A stretch of DNA of 64,000 nt, taken from the NCBI GenBank assembly GCA_017619355.1, contig JAFZSO010000035.1:1-64000 (forward strand), given 5' to 3'. The number at the start of each line of letters is the position of its first letter. Position 1 is the stretch's first letter. The notes beneath the pieces were generated by a model, which was not told the origin of the DNA, made no database searches, and saw only the letters and a list, made by a program, of their open reading frames with translations. The DNA is from Muribaculaceae bacterium. GTDB lineage: Bacteria; Bacteroidota; Bacteroidia; Bacteroidales; Muribaculaceae. The position numbers and the translations under genes are program-made. Below, one piece after another: positions 43,909 to 53,066 of this stretch.

Positions 43909-44541
43909 CTACACCGTAAGCATATCATCAATCGTGAAGCCAACGAAATCGTCAATGATTTTGCTGGCTTTGCCTTTTAATGACTCGCGGCTATTAGTGG
44001 TGGCTAGTGCAATCACATGTGCCCCAGCCGCTTTACCGGCCTCTAAGCCGCTGAACGAGTCCTCAAACACATAGCAGTCGGCTATGTCGCACCCTATCCG
44101 CTCTGCACCCATCAGAAAGCACTCGGGGTCGGGCTTGCAACGGCTCACCATATTGCCCACAACAATCGCATCAAAGTAGTCGGTGAAATGAGGGTGTTGA
44201 GCATAGACAGCCTGCATCTTTGCATCGTCGCTGCTGGTCACTACGCACATAGGTATTCCTGCCTCTTTCAGATCGTTGAGGAAACGAGGCACTTCTTCAA
44301 AGAAGTCATAGCACATGTCCTTCTGGAACTCATGCAGCATCGCCACGATGTCATTATGCTTTTCAGGTGCAAAATAGGTATTAAGAATCTTCTCCAGATT
44401 CGACCCTTTAATCACTTGCGCAAAGTTGGGCACACCAGTTGGAAAACACTCATCCACATGCGCCCACAGCTGAGTATAAAAACCCTCAGTGTCAAGCAAC
44501 ACACCGTCTAGATCAAACAAAACTCCAATCCTATTACCCAT
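43909..44541 (-). CDS. HAD-superfamily phosphatase/phosphoglucomutase-like
   Basis: The 210-residue protein has HAD motif I LFDLDGVLLDTEG (about 8-20), motif II VVTSSD, motif III Lys in CKPDPECF and motif IV FEDSFSGLEAG. The helical cap and the DGVLLDTE variant place it with beta-phosphoglucomutase/sugar-phosphatase-like members. The substrate cannot be assigned. It is last in the acyltransferase operon, 3 nt after the preceding gene, and convergent with nadC. Confidence 0.88.
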   Translation of the reverse strand: MGNRIGVLFDLDGVLLDTEGFYTQLWAHVDECFPTGVPNFAQVIKGSNLEKILNTYFAPEKHNDIVAMLHEFQKDMCYDFFEEVPRFLNDLKEAGIPMCVVTSSDDAKMQAVYAQHPHFTDYFDAIVVGNMVSRCKPDPECFLMGAERIGCDIADCYVFEDSFSGLEAGKAAGAHVIALATTNSRESLKGKASKIIDDFVGFTIDDMLTV

Positions 44542-44544
44542 AAC

Positions 44545-45138
44545 TCATTTGAATTGATATCCCATTGACACAGAAACCCTTACAGATTTAGCCTTGCCAC
44601 TCTCTACTGGTATTGAAATCATTGGTTGGACCCACAAATCCCCAACATCGAATTTAAAGCCACCTCGTATTCTTTTCTCCGACTGTCGATACTCTGGTAT
44701 AGTGGTATATTGAGCCAAGACACTCAAATTTTTATACACATTGCACTCAGCACCAAGCATAAAACAAGTCTTATATTCAAACCCTGAGTCATAATGTGGG
44801 TTGAATGTGCCGCACAAAACCAATGGTTTCAACACTCGATAGCGAGCATTCACAAATGCACCCAAATCATAATAATCGCCACAATACAATGTGCCAAAAT
44901 AGGGTTTTACCTGAAATTCAAAATTTTTAACCGGTAAACTGTAAAAGCCCGACAAACGCACGTGCTGGTATTTAAATTTTTCTGAAAACACACTGTGTTC
45001 CAGTTCAATCCCTACACTGTTTTTAAAGGTATAATTTACGTTCACATAACGGGTATCGCGCAACCCCACTCCAAACTGAGCTAACGATGTCAGTGACATT
45101 ACAAATGACAACACGACAAATAAAACGCATTTTTTCAT
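44545..45138 (-). CDS. small putative outer-membrane beta-barrel protein
   Basis: The 197-residue protein has a signal peptide (MKKCVLFVVLSFVMSLTSLA) and about eight to ten amphipathic strands (for example VNVNYTFKNSVGIELEHSV, FEFQVKPYFGTLYCGDYYDL), ending in SVSMGYQFK with the C-terminal aromatic typical of barrels. I recognise no named family. It overlaps the upstream SGNH gene by ATGA. A place in the outer membrane is inferred. Confidence 0.7.
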   Translation of the reverse strand: MKKCVLFVVLSFVMSLTSLAQFGVGLRDTRYVNVNYTFKNSVGIELEHSVFSEKFKYQHVRLSGFYSLPVKNFEFQVKPYFGTLYCGDYYDLGAFVNARYRVLKPLVLCGTFNPHYDSGFEYKTCFMLGAECNVYKNLSVLAQYTTIPEYRQSEKRIRGGFKFDVGDLWVQPMISIPVESGKAKSVRVSVSMGYQFK

Positions 45139-45725
45139 AAGACTTTCTTTAATTGTTTTGTTATAAGTTCATATCCCTCATGCGACAGATGTAAGCCATC
45201 ATAGCTATACTGCATATTAATACCACCATTTGACTCCAGCAAATCGTAAACATCAATATACACGATTTGATTACCTTGTATTGCAGACCTTATTTTATTA
45301 TTAACTCGTTTTATCTTTTCATTGTCATCTTCAGGCCCATAACACAAGTCTTTACTCTTAGGAAACACTGAAAATAAATAAATGCGTTTCGCTCCTAATG
45401 CTTTAATAGCTTCTACATAATTCTTCACATATTCTGCATCATCTTCTTGTGAGAATGTATGCATATCATTAGTGCCAACTATCACCACAACTTCTTTATC
45501 AACATATCGACCTACACATTCTTGTATATGAGCAATTCCTGAACCAGAAATGCCATCATTATGTGTAATATATGTAGGGAACCAATAAGTCAAATCCCAA
45601 CGTGCCACCAACGAATCTCCGATAAAGAACAATTCCCGGTCATTGTCAGATGAGCAAGAAGAAAATAATGCAATCATAGCGATCATCAACATTAATTTGT
45701 TTATTATATCCTTAATCATATGCAT
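45135..45725 (-). CDS. SGNH/GDSL hydrolase lipoprotein
   Basis: The 196-residue protein starts with a lipoprotein signal (IAMIALFSSC, Cys near residue 24). GDSL-family blocks follow: FFIGDSLVARW (catalytic Ser), GISGSG, VVIVGTNDMH (the Asn block) and YDGLHLSHEGY (catalytic Asp-x-x-His). In this operon, next to an MBOAT protein, it probably adds or removes O-acyl groups on a surface glycan. It overlaps the upstream SGNH-like gene by 14 nt; the Met at codon 3 is an alternative start. Confidence 0.87.
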   Translation of the reverse strand: MHMIKDIINKLMLMIAMIALFSSCSSDNDRELFFIGDSLVARWDLTYWFPTYITHNDGISGSGIAHIQECVGRYVDKEVVVIVGTNDMHTFSQEDDAEYVKNYVEAIKALGAKRIYLFSVFPKSKDLCYGPEDDNEKIKRVNNKIRSAIQGNQIVYIDVYDLLESNGGINMQYSYDGLHLSHEGYELITKQLKKVL

Positions 45726-46629
45726 ATAAACATTTTTTTAATTCTTTGACAAACTGCTTCGTATATAATTCAGCCCCTTTCTCATTCAAGTGCAAATTGT
45801 CATGAAACCATTCAGGATGGACAAGAAATACAGAATCCTGAGAATTATCAATAAGCGGAACCTGATTCTCTACACACAATCTCTTAAATGATTTCGCACA
45901 ACGATTTGAACCAGTAATTCTTGTATACAATGGTGGGAAATAAACTAACAATCTCACACCACTTTTTTTGCAAGCCATAAACACATGTTTTAATTGTTCT
46001 TCTCGTTCTTTTAACATAGGTTCGTCCAATCTGGTTTCCGTCAACTCGGGAAGCACCATTGGCACATCTTTGCCAACAAATCCTTTCTCTCCCGAATTAT
46101 CAGGAGAAACAAAATGATACAAGAGTATTCTCCACCATATTGTGTTGTATCTGAACAAATAGGATTTATAGAATAAAGAAGCAAATGGCATGCTACTCTC
46201 CATGCATGAATCAAGAAATAAATTACCGCTTTTATAATAAGGCATTAATATATTATATCTTTCTCCCACACCTGGATAGGAACAAACATCATGAGTAATA
46301 CCCAATATAATTATTTTTGGTGAATATCTCTTAAGTATATAGTTTATCATTGTCTGATAATAAGGAAATTGCTGCCCATTTGCCGCGCCATTATAACAAG
46401 AAACACCCAAACTGTCTTCAATTATGCCAGGCATCAAGCTGTTAAGAGCAACACTACTGCCCAAAATCATTACATCCTCATTTGCATCGCGCACAACATA
46501 ATCTATTGAGCGATAATCTCCAGGCAATTTATAATGGTTCAAGTAATAGCGTGTAGCTATTCCAAATATAACATCCACTAATAACACTACTACTATAACA
46601 CTCAATATATAAACAAATACCTTTTTCAT
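45712..46629 (-). CDS. membrane-anchored SGNH-like protein of the MBOAT operon
   Basis: The 305-residue protein has an N-terminal membrane anchor (VFVYILSVIVVVLLVDVIFG). VMILGSSVALNSLMP stands in for the GDS block and WFHDNLHLNEKGAELY for the C-terminal Asp/His block, as in DltD/AlgJ/AlgX-like partners of MBOAT proteins. A periplasmic acyltransferase acting after the MBOAT protein is the likely role. It lies 10 nt downstream of the MBOAT gene. Confidence 0.82.
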   Translation of the reverse strand: MKKVFVYILSVIVVVLLVDVIFGIATRYYLNHYKLPGDYRSIDYVVRDANEDVMILGSSVALNSLMPGIIEDSLGVSCYNGAANGQQFPYYQTMINYILKRYSPKIIILGITHDVCSYPGVGERYNILMPYYKSGNLFLDSCMESSMPFASLFYKSYLFRYNTIWWRILLYHFVSPDNSGEKGFVGKDVPMVLPELTETRLDEPMLKEREEQLKHVFMACKKSGVRLLVYFPPLYTRITGSNRCAKSFKRLCVENQVPLIDNSQDSVFLVHPEWFHDNLHLNEKGAELYTKQFVKELKKCLYAYD

Positions 46630-46639
46630 ATCTCACTCA

Positions 46640-48052
46640 TTAGAACTGGAAGTAAATGAATTGCCCTCCGTTAAAACTACCACACAATAGAATTAAAACA
46701 ATTATTCCAGCAGTACTTACAACAGACACCAACTTGTTACTACTATGCATAAAACGAATCCGTCCAAAACCAAATTCATCTTTCACCTCTTTCAACATTA
46801 GCAACAAAATCAACACAAATGATAACAGCAATGCCGGTTTTCCTTCACCATTAAATAACTGCCCAAAATCTGTAAACATTTTTTTAAATGCCATTACAGC
46901 ATCACCCAATGTGTTTGAACGGAAGAAGACCCAACACATCATAACCACAAAAAATGTCAGCAATATGGAGCATAGTCTGGCTATCAAGAATTTATTTAGC
47001 CTAAAATGAAAAATCTTGTTCTTCATTGAATTCAAGCACAATAATAATCCATGCAAACCACCCCAACAAATAAAAGTCCAATTAGCACCATGCCAAACGC
47101 CACTTATCAGCATCGTCAAGAGAAGGTTTCGTTGATGCTTCGTTTCCGAACAACGACTTCCCCCTAATGGGATATAAACATATTCACCAAACCATGTTGA
47201 AAGAGAAATGTGCCATCTATGCCAAAAATCTCTAATTGAAGTCGACAAGTAGGGATGATTGAAATTCTGCATGAGTTTGAATCCTAGACATCGTGCAGTA
47301 CCAATCGCAATCAATGAATATCCACCAAAATCACAGAAAATCTGAAAGGTGAAAAAGAATGTAGCCAACCAAATGCTTGTTCCGGTATGGTTAGGAAGAT
47401 TATTATAGACAGCATCAACATAGGATGAAACATTATCTGCAACACATAGTTTCATAAAATACCCCCATACCATCAATTTGATTCCATCTATGACATAATC
47501 CCCCTTAAAAACATGCTCTTTCTTAAACTGTGGCAACAGATTGCGGGCGCGTTCAATAGGGCCAGCAACAAGCTGAGGAAAAAATGAAACAAATAACGCA
47601 TATGTGAATATGTTTCGTTCCGGATCAATCGTATCACGATATACATCAATAGTATAACCAACTGCCTGAAATGTATAGAATGAGATCCCCACTGGCAAAA
47701 GAATATCGAATTGTGGCACATACATTCTAGCACCTAACATGTTCAATAATGAAAAAGTCGATTCTGTAAAGAAATTTAAATATTTAAAAACGAATAAAAT
47801 AGAGAAATTTACTACCAGACACCCAACAAGCCATCTCTTTTTATGAGACGGTTCATCGTGAATCTTAATAGAACAGAACCAAGTTGTAAGGGTCGATAAG
47901 AGTATAAGAATCGCATATGCAGGTTTCCAGTTCATATAAAAATAATAACTGGCTACAAGCAGTATAATATTGCGCCACTTGTGAGGAGAAACCCAATATA
48001 ATAATGTAACGATTGGGAAAAACAGTAAAAATGACAATGAATTAAATAACAT
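46640..48052 (-). CDS. MBOAT O-acyltransferase (AlgI/DltB-like)
   Basis: The 470-residue polytopic protein matches the MBOAT family. The N-terminus LLFFPIVTLLYW is the AlgI/DltB-type start. The core FWHRWHISLSTWFGEYVYIPLGGSR and MLISGVWHGANWTFICWGGLHG includes the invariant His in WHG. These enzymes pass acyl groups through the inner membrane for O-acetylation of exopolysaccharide or D-alanylation of teichoic acids; here glycan O-acetylation is more plausible. It is first in a five-gene minus-strand operon. Confidence 0.93.
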   Translation of the reverse strand: MLFNSLSFLLFFPIVTLLYWVSPHKWRNIILLVASYYFYMNWKPAYAILILLSTLTTWFCSIKIHDEPSHKKRWLVGCLVVNFSILFVFKYLNFFTESTFSLLNMLGARMYVPQFDILLPVGISFYTFQAVGYTIDVYRDTIDPERNIFTYALFVSFFPQLVAGPIERARNLLPQFKKEHVFKGDYVIDGIKLMVWGYFMKLCVADNVSSYVDAVYNNLPNHTGTSIWLATFFFTFQIFCDFGGYSLIAIGTARCLGFKLMQNFNHPYLSTSIRDFWHRWHISLSTWFGEYVYIPLGGSRCSETKHQRNLLLTMLISGVWHGANWTFICWGGLHGLLLCLNSMKNKIFHFRLNKFLIARLCSILLTFFVVMMCWVFFRSNTLGDAVMAFKKMFTDFGQLFNGEGKPALLLSFVLILLLMLKEVKDEFGFGRIRFMHSSNKLVSVVSTAGIIVLILLCGSFNGGQFIYFQF

Positions 48053-48079
48053 AAAGCCAAGTCATCTATTATTAATTGG

Positions 48080-48116
48080 CAAAATTAGTAAATATTCAGC
48101 ATTTATAGTAATTTTG
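48080..48116. promoter_or_regulatory. back-to-back promoters for the MBOAT operon and the FAD oxidoreductase
   Basis: The minus strand has TAATTTTG at 48087-48080 and the plus strand TAATTTTG at 48109-48116. The two -7 elements are identical and 21 nt apart, the same geometry as at 42967-43003. Confidence 0.75.
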
Positions 48117-48135
48117 CAATGAAGATTTTCAGATT

Positions 48136-49704
48136 ATGATTGAAGAATATCAGATAAGGGTTACACCACGCATCGCTGCCAGTGAGGATGATATCGTCCG
48201 CTCCATTGCGCATGACAAGCACATCGATCTATCGCGAATCAACGGGGTGCGCATCATCAAGCGTTCCATCGATGCCCGTCAACGCAATGTGATGGTCAAT
48301 CTCAAAGTGCGTGCTTTTATAGATGAGCCTGTCAAGAACGACTATCTCATAGCACCGATTACTTATAAGAAGGTGGATGGTAGCAGGCAAGCTATTGTAG
48401 TAGGTGCCGGTCCTGGAGGACTCTTTGCCGCCCTGCGACTCATAGAACTGGGCATTAAGCCTATCGTGCTCGAACGCGGCAAGAATGTTACCGACCGTCG
48501 CATCGATGTGGCACGCATCTCGCGTGAAGGCGTCGTTGACCCCAACAGCAATTATTGCTTTGGTGAAGGTGGTGCTGGCGCCTATAGTGACGGCAAACTC
48601 TACACCCGCAGCAAAAAGCGTGGATCTGTCGACCGTATTCTGGGTATATTCTATCAGCATGGCGCCAGTGAGAACATTCTGATCGACGCCCATCCGCACA
48701 TCGGCTCCGACAAGTTGCCACATATCATAGAGAACATGCGCAACACCATTCTCAACTGTGGAGGTGAGGTACATTTCGAAACCCGTGTCACCCGACTCCT
48801 GCTCGATGGCAACGAAGTGAAAGGTGCTGAATGTGCTACTGGCGAACAATTCTCTGGTCCTGTTATTCTTGCAACCGGACACTCAGCCCGCGATGTCTAT
48901 CACATGCTTCATGACCAGCATATTGAACTCGAAGCGAAAGGACTGGCAATGGGTGTGCGCCTTGAACATCCCCAATATATCATCGACCAGATTCAGTATC
49001 ACAATCTCAATGGCCGCGGGCAATTCCTGCCTCCAGCCGAATACAACTTCGTGACTCAGGTTGATGGGCGAGGCGTCTATTCCTTCTGCATGTGCCCTGG
49101 TGGCATCGTTGTGCCGGCTGCAAGTGCTCCCGGACAATTGGTGGTCAACGGCATGTCACCATCCAACCGTGGGTCCTACTGGGCCAACTCAGGTATGGTG
49201 GTGGAAATTCACCCCGAAGACCTGCCTGGGAAATATGCCCAAAACGGTGTACTTGCCATGATGCGTTTCCAGCAAGACCTGGAACAAGAGTGTTTTCGCC
49301 AAGCTGGCAACAGCCAGGTAGCTGGTGCACAACGCATGAAGGACTTTGTCGACGGCAAGCCATCCAAACTCATACCTCCATCATCGTTTGCTGCCGGATT
49401 GCAACCCTCCAGGCTCGATCAGTGGCTGCCTCCGTTTATCAACAAACGGCTACGCAAGGGATTTGCCACCTTTGGTCGCACTGCTCGCGGATTCCTTACC
49501 AACGACGCCATCGTCATCGGTGTTGAAACACGAACTTCATCTCCAGTGCGCATTCCGCGTGACAACGAAGCGCTGCACCATATCACCATTAAAGGGCTAT
49601 ATCCCTGCGGTGAAGGTGCCGGCTATGCTGGCGGTATCGTGAGCAGCGCCATCGATGGCGAACGCTGTGCCGAAGCCCTTTCAACACTATTTCAAGACAA
49701 ATAA
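48136..49704 (+). CDS. FAD-dependent oxidoreductase
   Basis: The 522-residue protein has a small N-terminal domain (about 1-85) and then a dinucleotide-binding motif AIVVGAGPGGLFAALRLIELG (positions about 91-111) followed by LERGKNVTDRRID. Further blocks are NYCFGEGGAGAYSDGKLYTR, VILATGHSARDVY and the C-terminal LYPCGEGAGYAGGIVSSAIDG. It belongs to the uncharacterised 'NAD(FAD)-utilising dehydrogenase' family related to HI0933/BaiN-like flavoproteins. The substrate is unknown. Confidence 0.88.
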   Translation: MIEEYQIRVTPRIAASEDDIVRSIAHDKHIDLSRINGVRIIKRSIDARQRNVMVNLKVRAFIDEPVKNDYLIAPITYKKVDGSRQAIVVGAGPGGLFAALRLIELGIKPIVLERGKNVTDRRIDVARISREGVVDPNSNYCFGEGGAGAYSDGKLYTRSKKRGSVDRILGIFYQHGASENILIDAHPHIGSDKLPHIIENMRNTILNCGGEVHFETRVTRLLLDGNEVKGAECATGEQFSGPVILATGHSARDVYHMLHDQHIELEAKGLAMGVRLEHPQYIIDQIQYHNLNGRGQFLPPAEYNFVTQVDGRGVYSFCMCPGGIVVPAASAPGQLVVNGMSPSNRGSYWANSGMVVEIHPEDLPGKYAQNGVLAMMRFQQDLEQECFRQAGNSQVAGAQRMKDFVDGKPSKLIPPSSFAAGLQPSRLDQWLPPFINKRLRKGFATFGRTARGFLTNDAIVIGVETRTSSPVRIPRDNEALHHITIKGLYPCGEGAGYAGGIVSSAIDGERCAEALSTLFQDK

Positions 49705-49716
49705 AATAACACAGAT

Positions 49717-50541
49717 ATGACTACCGACTTATCACGTGCCGAGCGATTTATCGAAGAGGTCAAACAAATGACTGCCAAGCCTTGTTTCACCCTCATTCCT
49801 GACTTCAACAAGGCTCCGGGCATCACCCACAGCAAATTAGGCGGCCTCCCCTACTGGCCTGCCAAAATGGCTTACCCCGAATGTGACGGGCAAAAGATGA
49901 GCCTGCTGGCTCAAATCAACTTCAGCGAAATCGATGAGAACGTCCTTCTCCCGAATGAAGGCATTCTGCAGTTTTTCATTGCCGCCAACAGTCCTTGCAC
50001 CTATGGAGTGAATTTCAAGAATCCAGTTTTGCAGGAGAGTTTCAAAATCGTATATCATTCGTGCATTGAAAAACCAGTCGCCATCGACGTTCCTCGTCTT
50101 GAAGAGAGTGAAAACTCACCCTTGCATATGGAAGTGGCACTCAATATCGAACCCGCCCTCTCGTTCATAAGCATCAACGATCCCGAGTTCAACAACATAT
50201 ACAAATCAGTTGTAGCAAAACTATTCCAGAAAGAATATCCCGGAGAAATATACCAATTCTTCAACAATGAGGAGATGTGCGCCATCGAACAGGCACTCAT
50301 GTTCTCACCCACACCTGGTCACCAAATCACGGGCTGGCCCAAATTCGTTGAGGGTGACCCAAGAAACGAAGAGCAACAAGAGCAATTCAACACGCTCTTG
50401 CTGCAACTTGGATCACAATTTACCGAGGGTGGAGAGCTGCTCATGTGGGGCGATATGGGTATCGCACAATTCTTTATTCCACAAGAGAACCTGCTCAAGC
50501 ACGACTTTTCACAAGTGCTCTACACCTTCACAGCCTCTTAA
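49717..50541 (+). CDS. DUF1963 (YwqG-like) protein
   Basis: The 274-residue protein matches the DUF1963/YwqG family: SKLGGLPYWPAKMAYPECDGQKMSLLAQINFSE spans the conserved first half (about 44-76), with LPNEGILQFFIA next and HQITGWPKFVEGDPR plus GELLMWGDMGIAQFFI near the end. The function of the family is not known. It begins 12 nt after the oxidoreductase, suggesting a two-gene operon, and its stop overlaps by 4 nt the stop of the convergent gene. Confidence 0.85.
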   Translation: MTTDLSRAERFIEEVKQMTAKPCFTLIPDFNKAPGITHSKLGGLPYWPAKMAYPECDGQKMSLLAQINFSEIDENVLLPNEGILQFFIAANSPCTYGVNFKNPVLQESFKIVYHSCIEKPVAIDVPRLEESENSPLHMEVALNIEPALSFISINDPEFNNIYKSVVAKLFQKEYPGEIYQFFNNEEMCAIEQALMFSPTPGHQITGWPKFVEGDPRNEEQQEQFNTLLLQLGSQFTEGGELLMWGDMGIAQFFIPQENLLKHDFSQVLYTFTAS

Positions 50542-52367
50542 TGCTTCATGGGCGAGATGCGATAGATGCGTCCTTCAATCAACGAACAGTAAACATCTCC
50601 ATTCTCATCAATCTCAAAGCCATTTACCTCACTGCTGCCCATCGAGTAGTTGCACACCACCTGATGTGTAGCGGCATCTACAATGGCGAGTTGGCCATGG
50701 CGTGAACCCACATAAATGTAGCCACCCTTCTCCACAACAAGGCAGGGTGCATGCTCATAACCAAAACCAAGGTCAACAAGCCATAACAGACTGTATTCAT
50801 CCCCTTCGGTCGACATGGCCACAAGCGTGCCATCCATCGTCTTGGCATAGGCCACCTTGCCATCATCACTCACTCCAAGGCTTTCACGCACCTTGTGCTC
50901 ATTCTTCTCACGCCACACCTGGGCTCCAGTTGAGCGGTTCAGCGCAGTCGACACACGGTCGGGAGCCACGATCAGCACTCGGTCTTCGGTCACCACAGGC
51001 ACAACATTTCCAGGGCTGTAGAGGTTCTGCTTCACTCCATTGTTCCATTGCCAACGCAATTTTCCGTTCTTCTTATCAAGGACACGCAGATTCGTATCCC
51101 AGGCACCAAACACCACATCACCGCCATCCACAACGGGGGCAGCCTGACAATAATTATTGATGCTGTCATACTGCCACAACAGCCGGCGCTTGTTCACATC
51201 CCATGCCTGAAACATCTTATAACCACCCTGATAGAGAATTCCCTTCTCAACCACACCATCGGCCACGTATGGGCCTTGTGCTTCATATTGATACACCTGC
51301 TTGCCCGTCTTCTTGTCAAGCCACACCAGTCGGCGGTCGGCAGTGGGCAAAACCACATATTTCTTATCAACAGCTGGGCGAGCAAAAAGCATAGCCCCTG
51401 TCTTATAATCCCAATCTATCTTCCCGGTTGATTTGTTGAGTGCTTTCAAATATCCCAATGAATTGCCGAAATACACATGTGTCTTGTCAAGTCCCAATCG
51501 GGTGAAAACCGATGCATTATCGGCATATATCTCTTGTATCTGGAACGGACCTTGCACCGAGGCCACATCGCTTCCCGCATCGTCCGTATCGTAGTAGTCG
51601 GTATTGATTTTGTAGGCATAGAGAACCTGCGGTTCTTTTCCTATGGTTTTGTTATACACATGAATCCAGTTCTTTTCAAGGTCCACATCCATCAGTGTGT
51701 ATCCATAGTCACCATTACCCATATCAAGTGCCCTGACCATCACGCCATTGATGCCATCTGTCTCATATAGCCGCCAGCGATGATAATGACCGCACTGATG
51801 CGTAATCACTGGATATTTCTTGAGAACAGACACATAGTCGCGATAATTGTCAAGGTCATTCAATATAGGATAATGATTGATGCTTAGCACCTTCATGCCT
51901 GGTTGCACCATCTCTCCCAATGTCTTGTCGAGCCATATCAGGTCTTCCTGCTTAATGTGGCCATCGCCCATCTTCATGAAAGGACCGCAGTTCATACCAA
52001 TGACAATGAGCTTGCCCAGCGAGAACACAAATCGGTCATTGCCCCACAGGTCATTGAATGTCTTACATGCACTCTGGCTCCAATTGTTCTCGTGATTGCC
52101 GGGAATCACATACAGGGGTTTCGTGATGTGGTCAAGAATCGTCTTCACATTGCGCAACTGCACATCACTGCCCTCATTTGTCAAGTCCCCGCTCACAATC
52201 ACCACGTCAGCATCGCTGGCATTGATCTCATCTACGGCAGCAATCAGTTTTCCCTCATTAGCATTACCCGGGGTCACATGTATATCACTCAATATCGCAA
52301 ACTTCTGAGCCCCTGCCGACATGACGATGAAAGCCGACAAGAGAATTATGAATAACCGATTTCTCAT
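50538..52367 (-). CDS. secreted metallophosphoesterase fused to a PQQ-type beta-propeller
   Basis: The 609-residue protein has a signal peptide (1-20). The phosphoesterase part shows FAILSDIHVTPG, VVIVSGDLTNEG, VIPGNHENNW, SINHYP and QCGHYHRW. From about residue 265 there are repeated PQQ/WD40-like blades (LKALNKSTGKIDWDY, LVWLDKKTGKQVYQYE, LRVLDKKNGKLRWQW, TALNRSTGAQVWREK). It is likely periplasmic or extracellular; the propeller may bind a substrate or partner. It has no visible T9SS tail. It lies 10 nt downstream of the Crp-like regulator. Confidence 0.9.
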   Translation of the reverse strand: MRNRLFIILLSAFIVMSAGAQKFAILSDIHVTPGNANEGKLIAAVDEINASDADVVIVSGDLTNEGSDVQLRNVKTILDHITKPLYVIPGNHENNWSQSACKTFNDLWGNDRFVFSLGKLIVIGMNCGPFMKMGDGHIKQEDLIWLDKTLGEMVQPGMKVLSINHYPILNDLDNYRDYVSVLKKYPVITHQCGHYHRWRLYETDGINGVMVRALDMGNGDYGYTLMDVDLEKNWIHVYNKTIGKEPQVLYAYKINTDYYDTDDAGSDVASVQGPFQIQEIYADNASVFTRLGLDKTHVYFGNSLGYLKALNKSTGKIDWDYKTGAMLFARPAVDKKYVVLPTADRRLVWLDKKTGKQVYQYEAQGPYVADGVVEKGILYQGGYKMFQAWDVNKRRLLWQYDSINNYCQAAPVVDGGDVVFGAWDTNLRVLDKKNGKLRWQWNNGVKQNLYSPGNVVPVVTEDRVLIVAPDRVSTALNRSTGAQVWREKNEHKVRESLGVSDDGKVAYAKTMDGTLVAMSTEGDEYSLLWLVDLGFGYEHAPCLVVEKGGYIYVGSRHGQLAIVDAATHQVVCNYSMGSSEVNGFEIDENGDVYCSLIEGRIYRISPMKH

Positions 52368-52377
52368 AGCAAACTAT

Positions 52378-53058
52378 TTATATTTTAACCAAATCATTAA
52401 AAAGGTCTCTGTCATCAATCGCGATGCTCGACTGCGTATAGCTAAGCAAATGCTTATTTTTCATATCATCAAGCGATGTAAGCAATGACGAGCGCCTACA
52501 ACCCAATAGCAGGCACAGGTCCTTTTGCTTGAACTCAAGCAACACTTGAGTGCCATGAGGTGGCACTAACGACTCCACGATGATTGACAGGCGTCTCGGA
52601 ATGTTGCCATGTGACAGGTTTAACAACGATAATGTGGTTTCTTGCGCATTGCGCGACAAGTAATTCAGAATGTTGAACAAAAACACTTCATCACTCTGCA
52701 ATATCTTGATGTAGTCAGCTTTAGTCAGCTGCAACACTCCGCAATCTCCTTGAGCAAATGCATCAAATGGATAATTGGGCTTACGTCCAAACAAGAAATC
52801 CGCCCCAATCACATCGGGAGCATCTAACGTGTATGATATTGAAATCTTCGACACTACACTTCTCATGACAAATCGCACAGATCCCGAAAAGATGAATCTG
52901 ATGTGAGTGCAAGCATCGTCGGTCGAAATGATTTGCTCACCATCGTTATATTTCAAGAAATGAAACGGATACTTCTCCAGCAACGTGTGCAGCAAGGGTT
53001 CGCTTATTCCCTGCAACAGGGGCAAATCACGCAATTTGTCAAACACATTATCCATCAC
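52378..53058 (-). CDS. Crp/Fnr-family transcription regulator
   Basis: The 226-residue protein has an N-terminal cyclic-nucleotide-binding-like beta-roll (about 20-130) and a C-terminal winged helix in which KDLCLLLGCRRSSLLTSLDD (about 180-199) is the recognition region. No Cys cluster typical of FNR is visible and the cAMP-contact motif is not conserved, so the ligand is unknown. It sits between hisS (8 nt) and the phosphoesterase gene (10 nt) and may control that operon. Confidence 0.85.
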   Translation of the reverse strand: MMDNVFDKLRDLPLLQGISEPLLHTLLEKYPFHFLKYNDGEQIISTDDACTHIRFIFSGSVRFVMRSVVSKISISYTLDAPDVIGADFLFGRKPNYPFDAFAQGDCGVLQLTKADYIKILQSDEVFLFNILNYLSRNAQETTLSLLNLSHGNIPRRLSIIVESLVPPHGTQVLLEFKQKDLCLLLGCRRSSLLTSLDDMKNKHLLSYTQSSIAIDDRDLFNDLVKI

Positions 53059-53066
53059 ACATCTAA

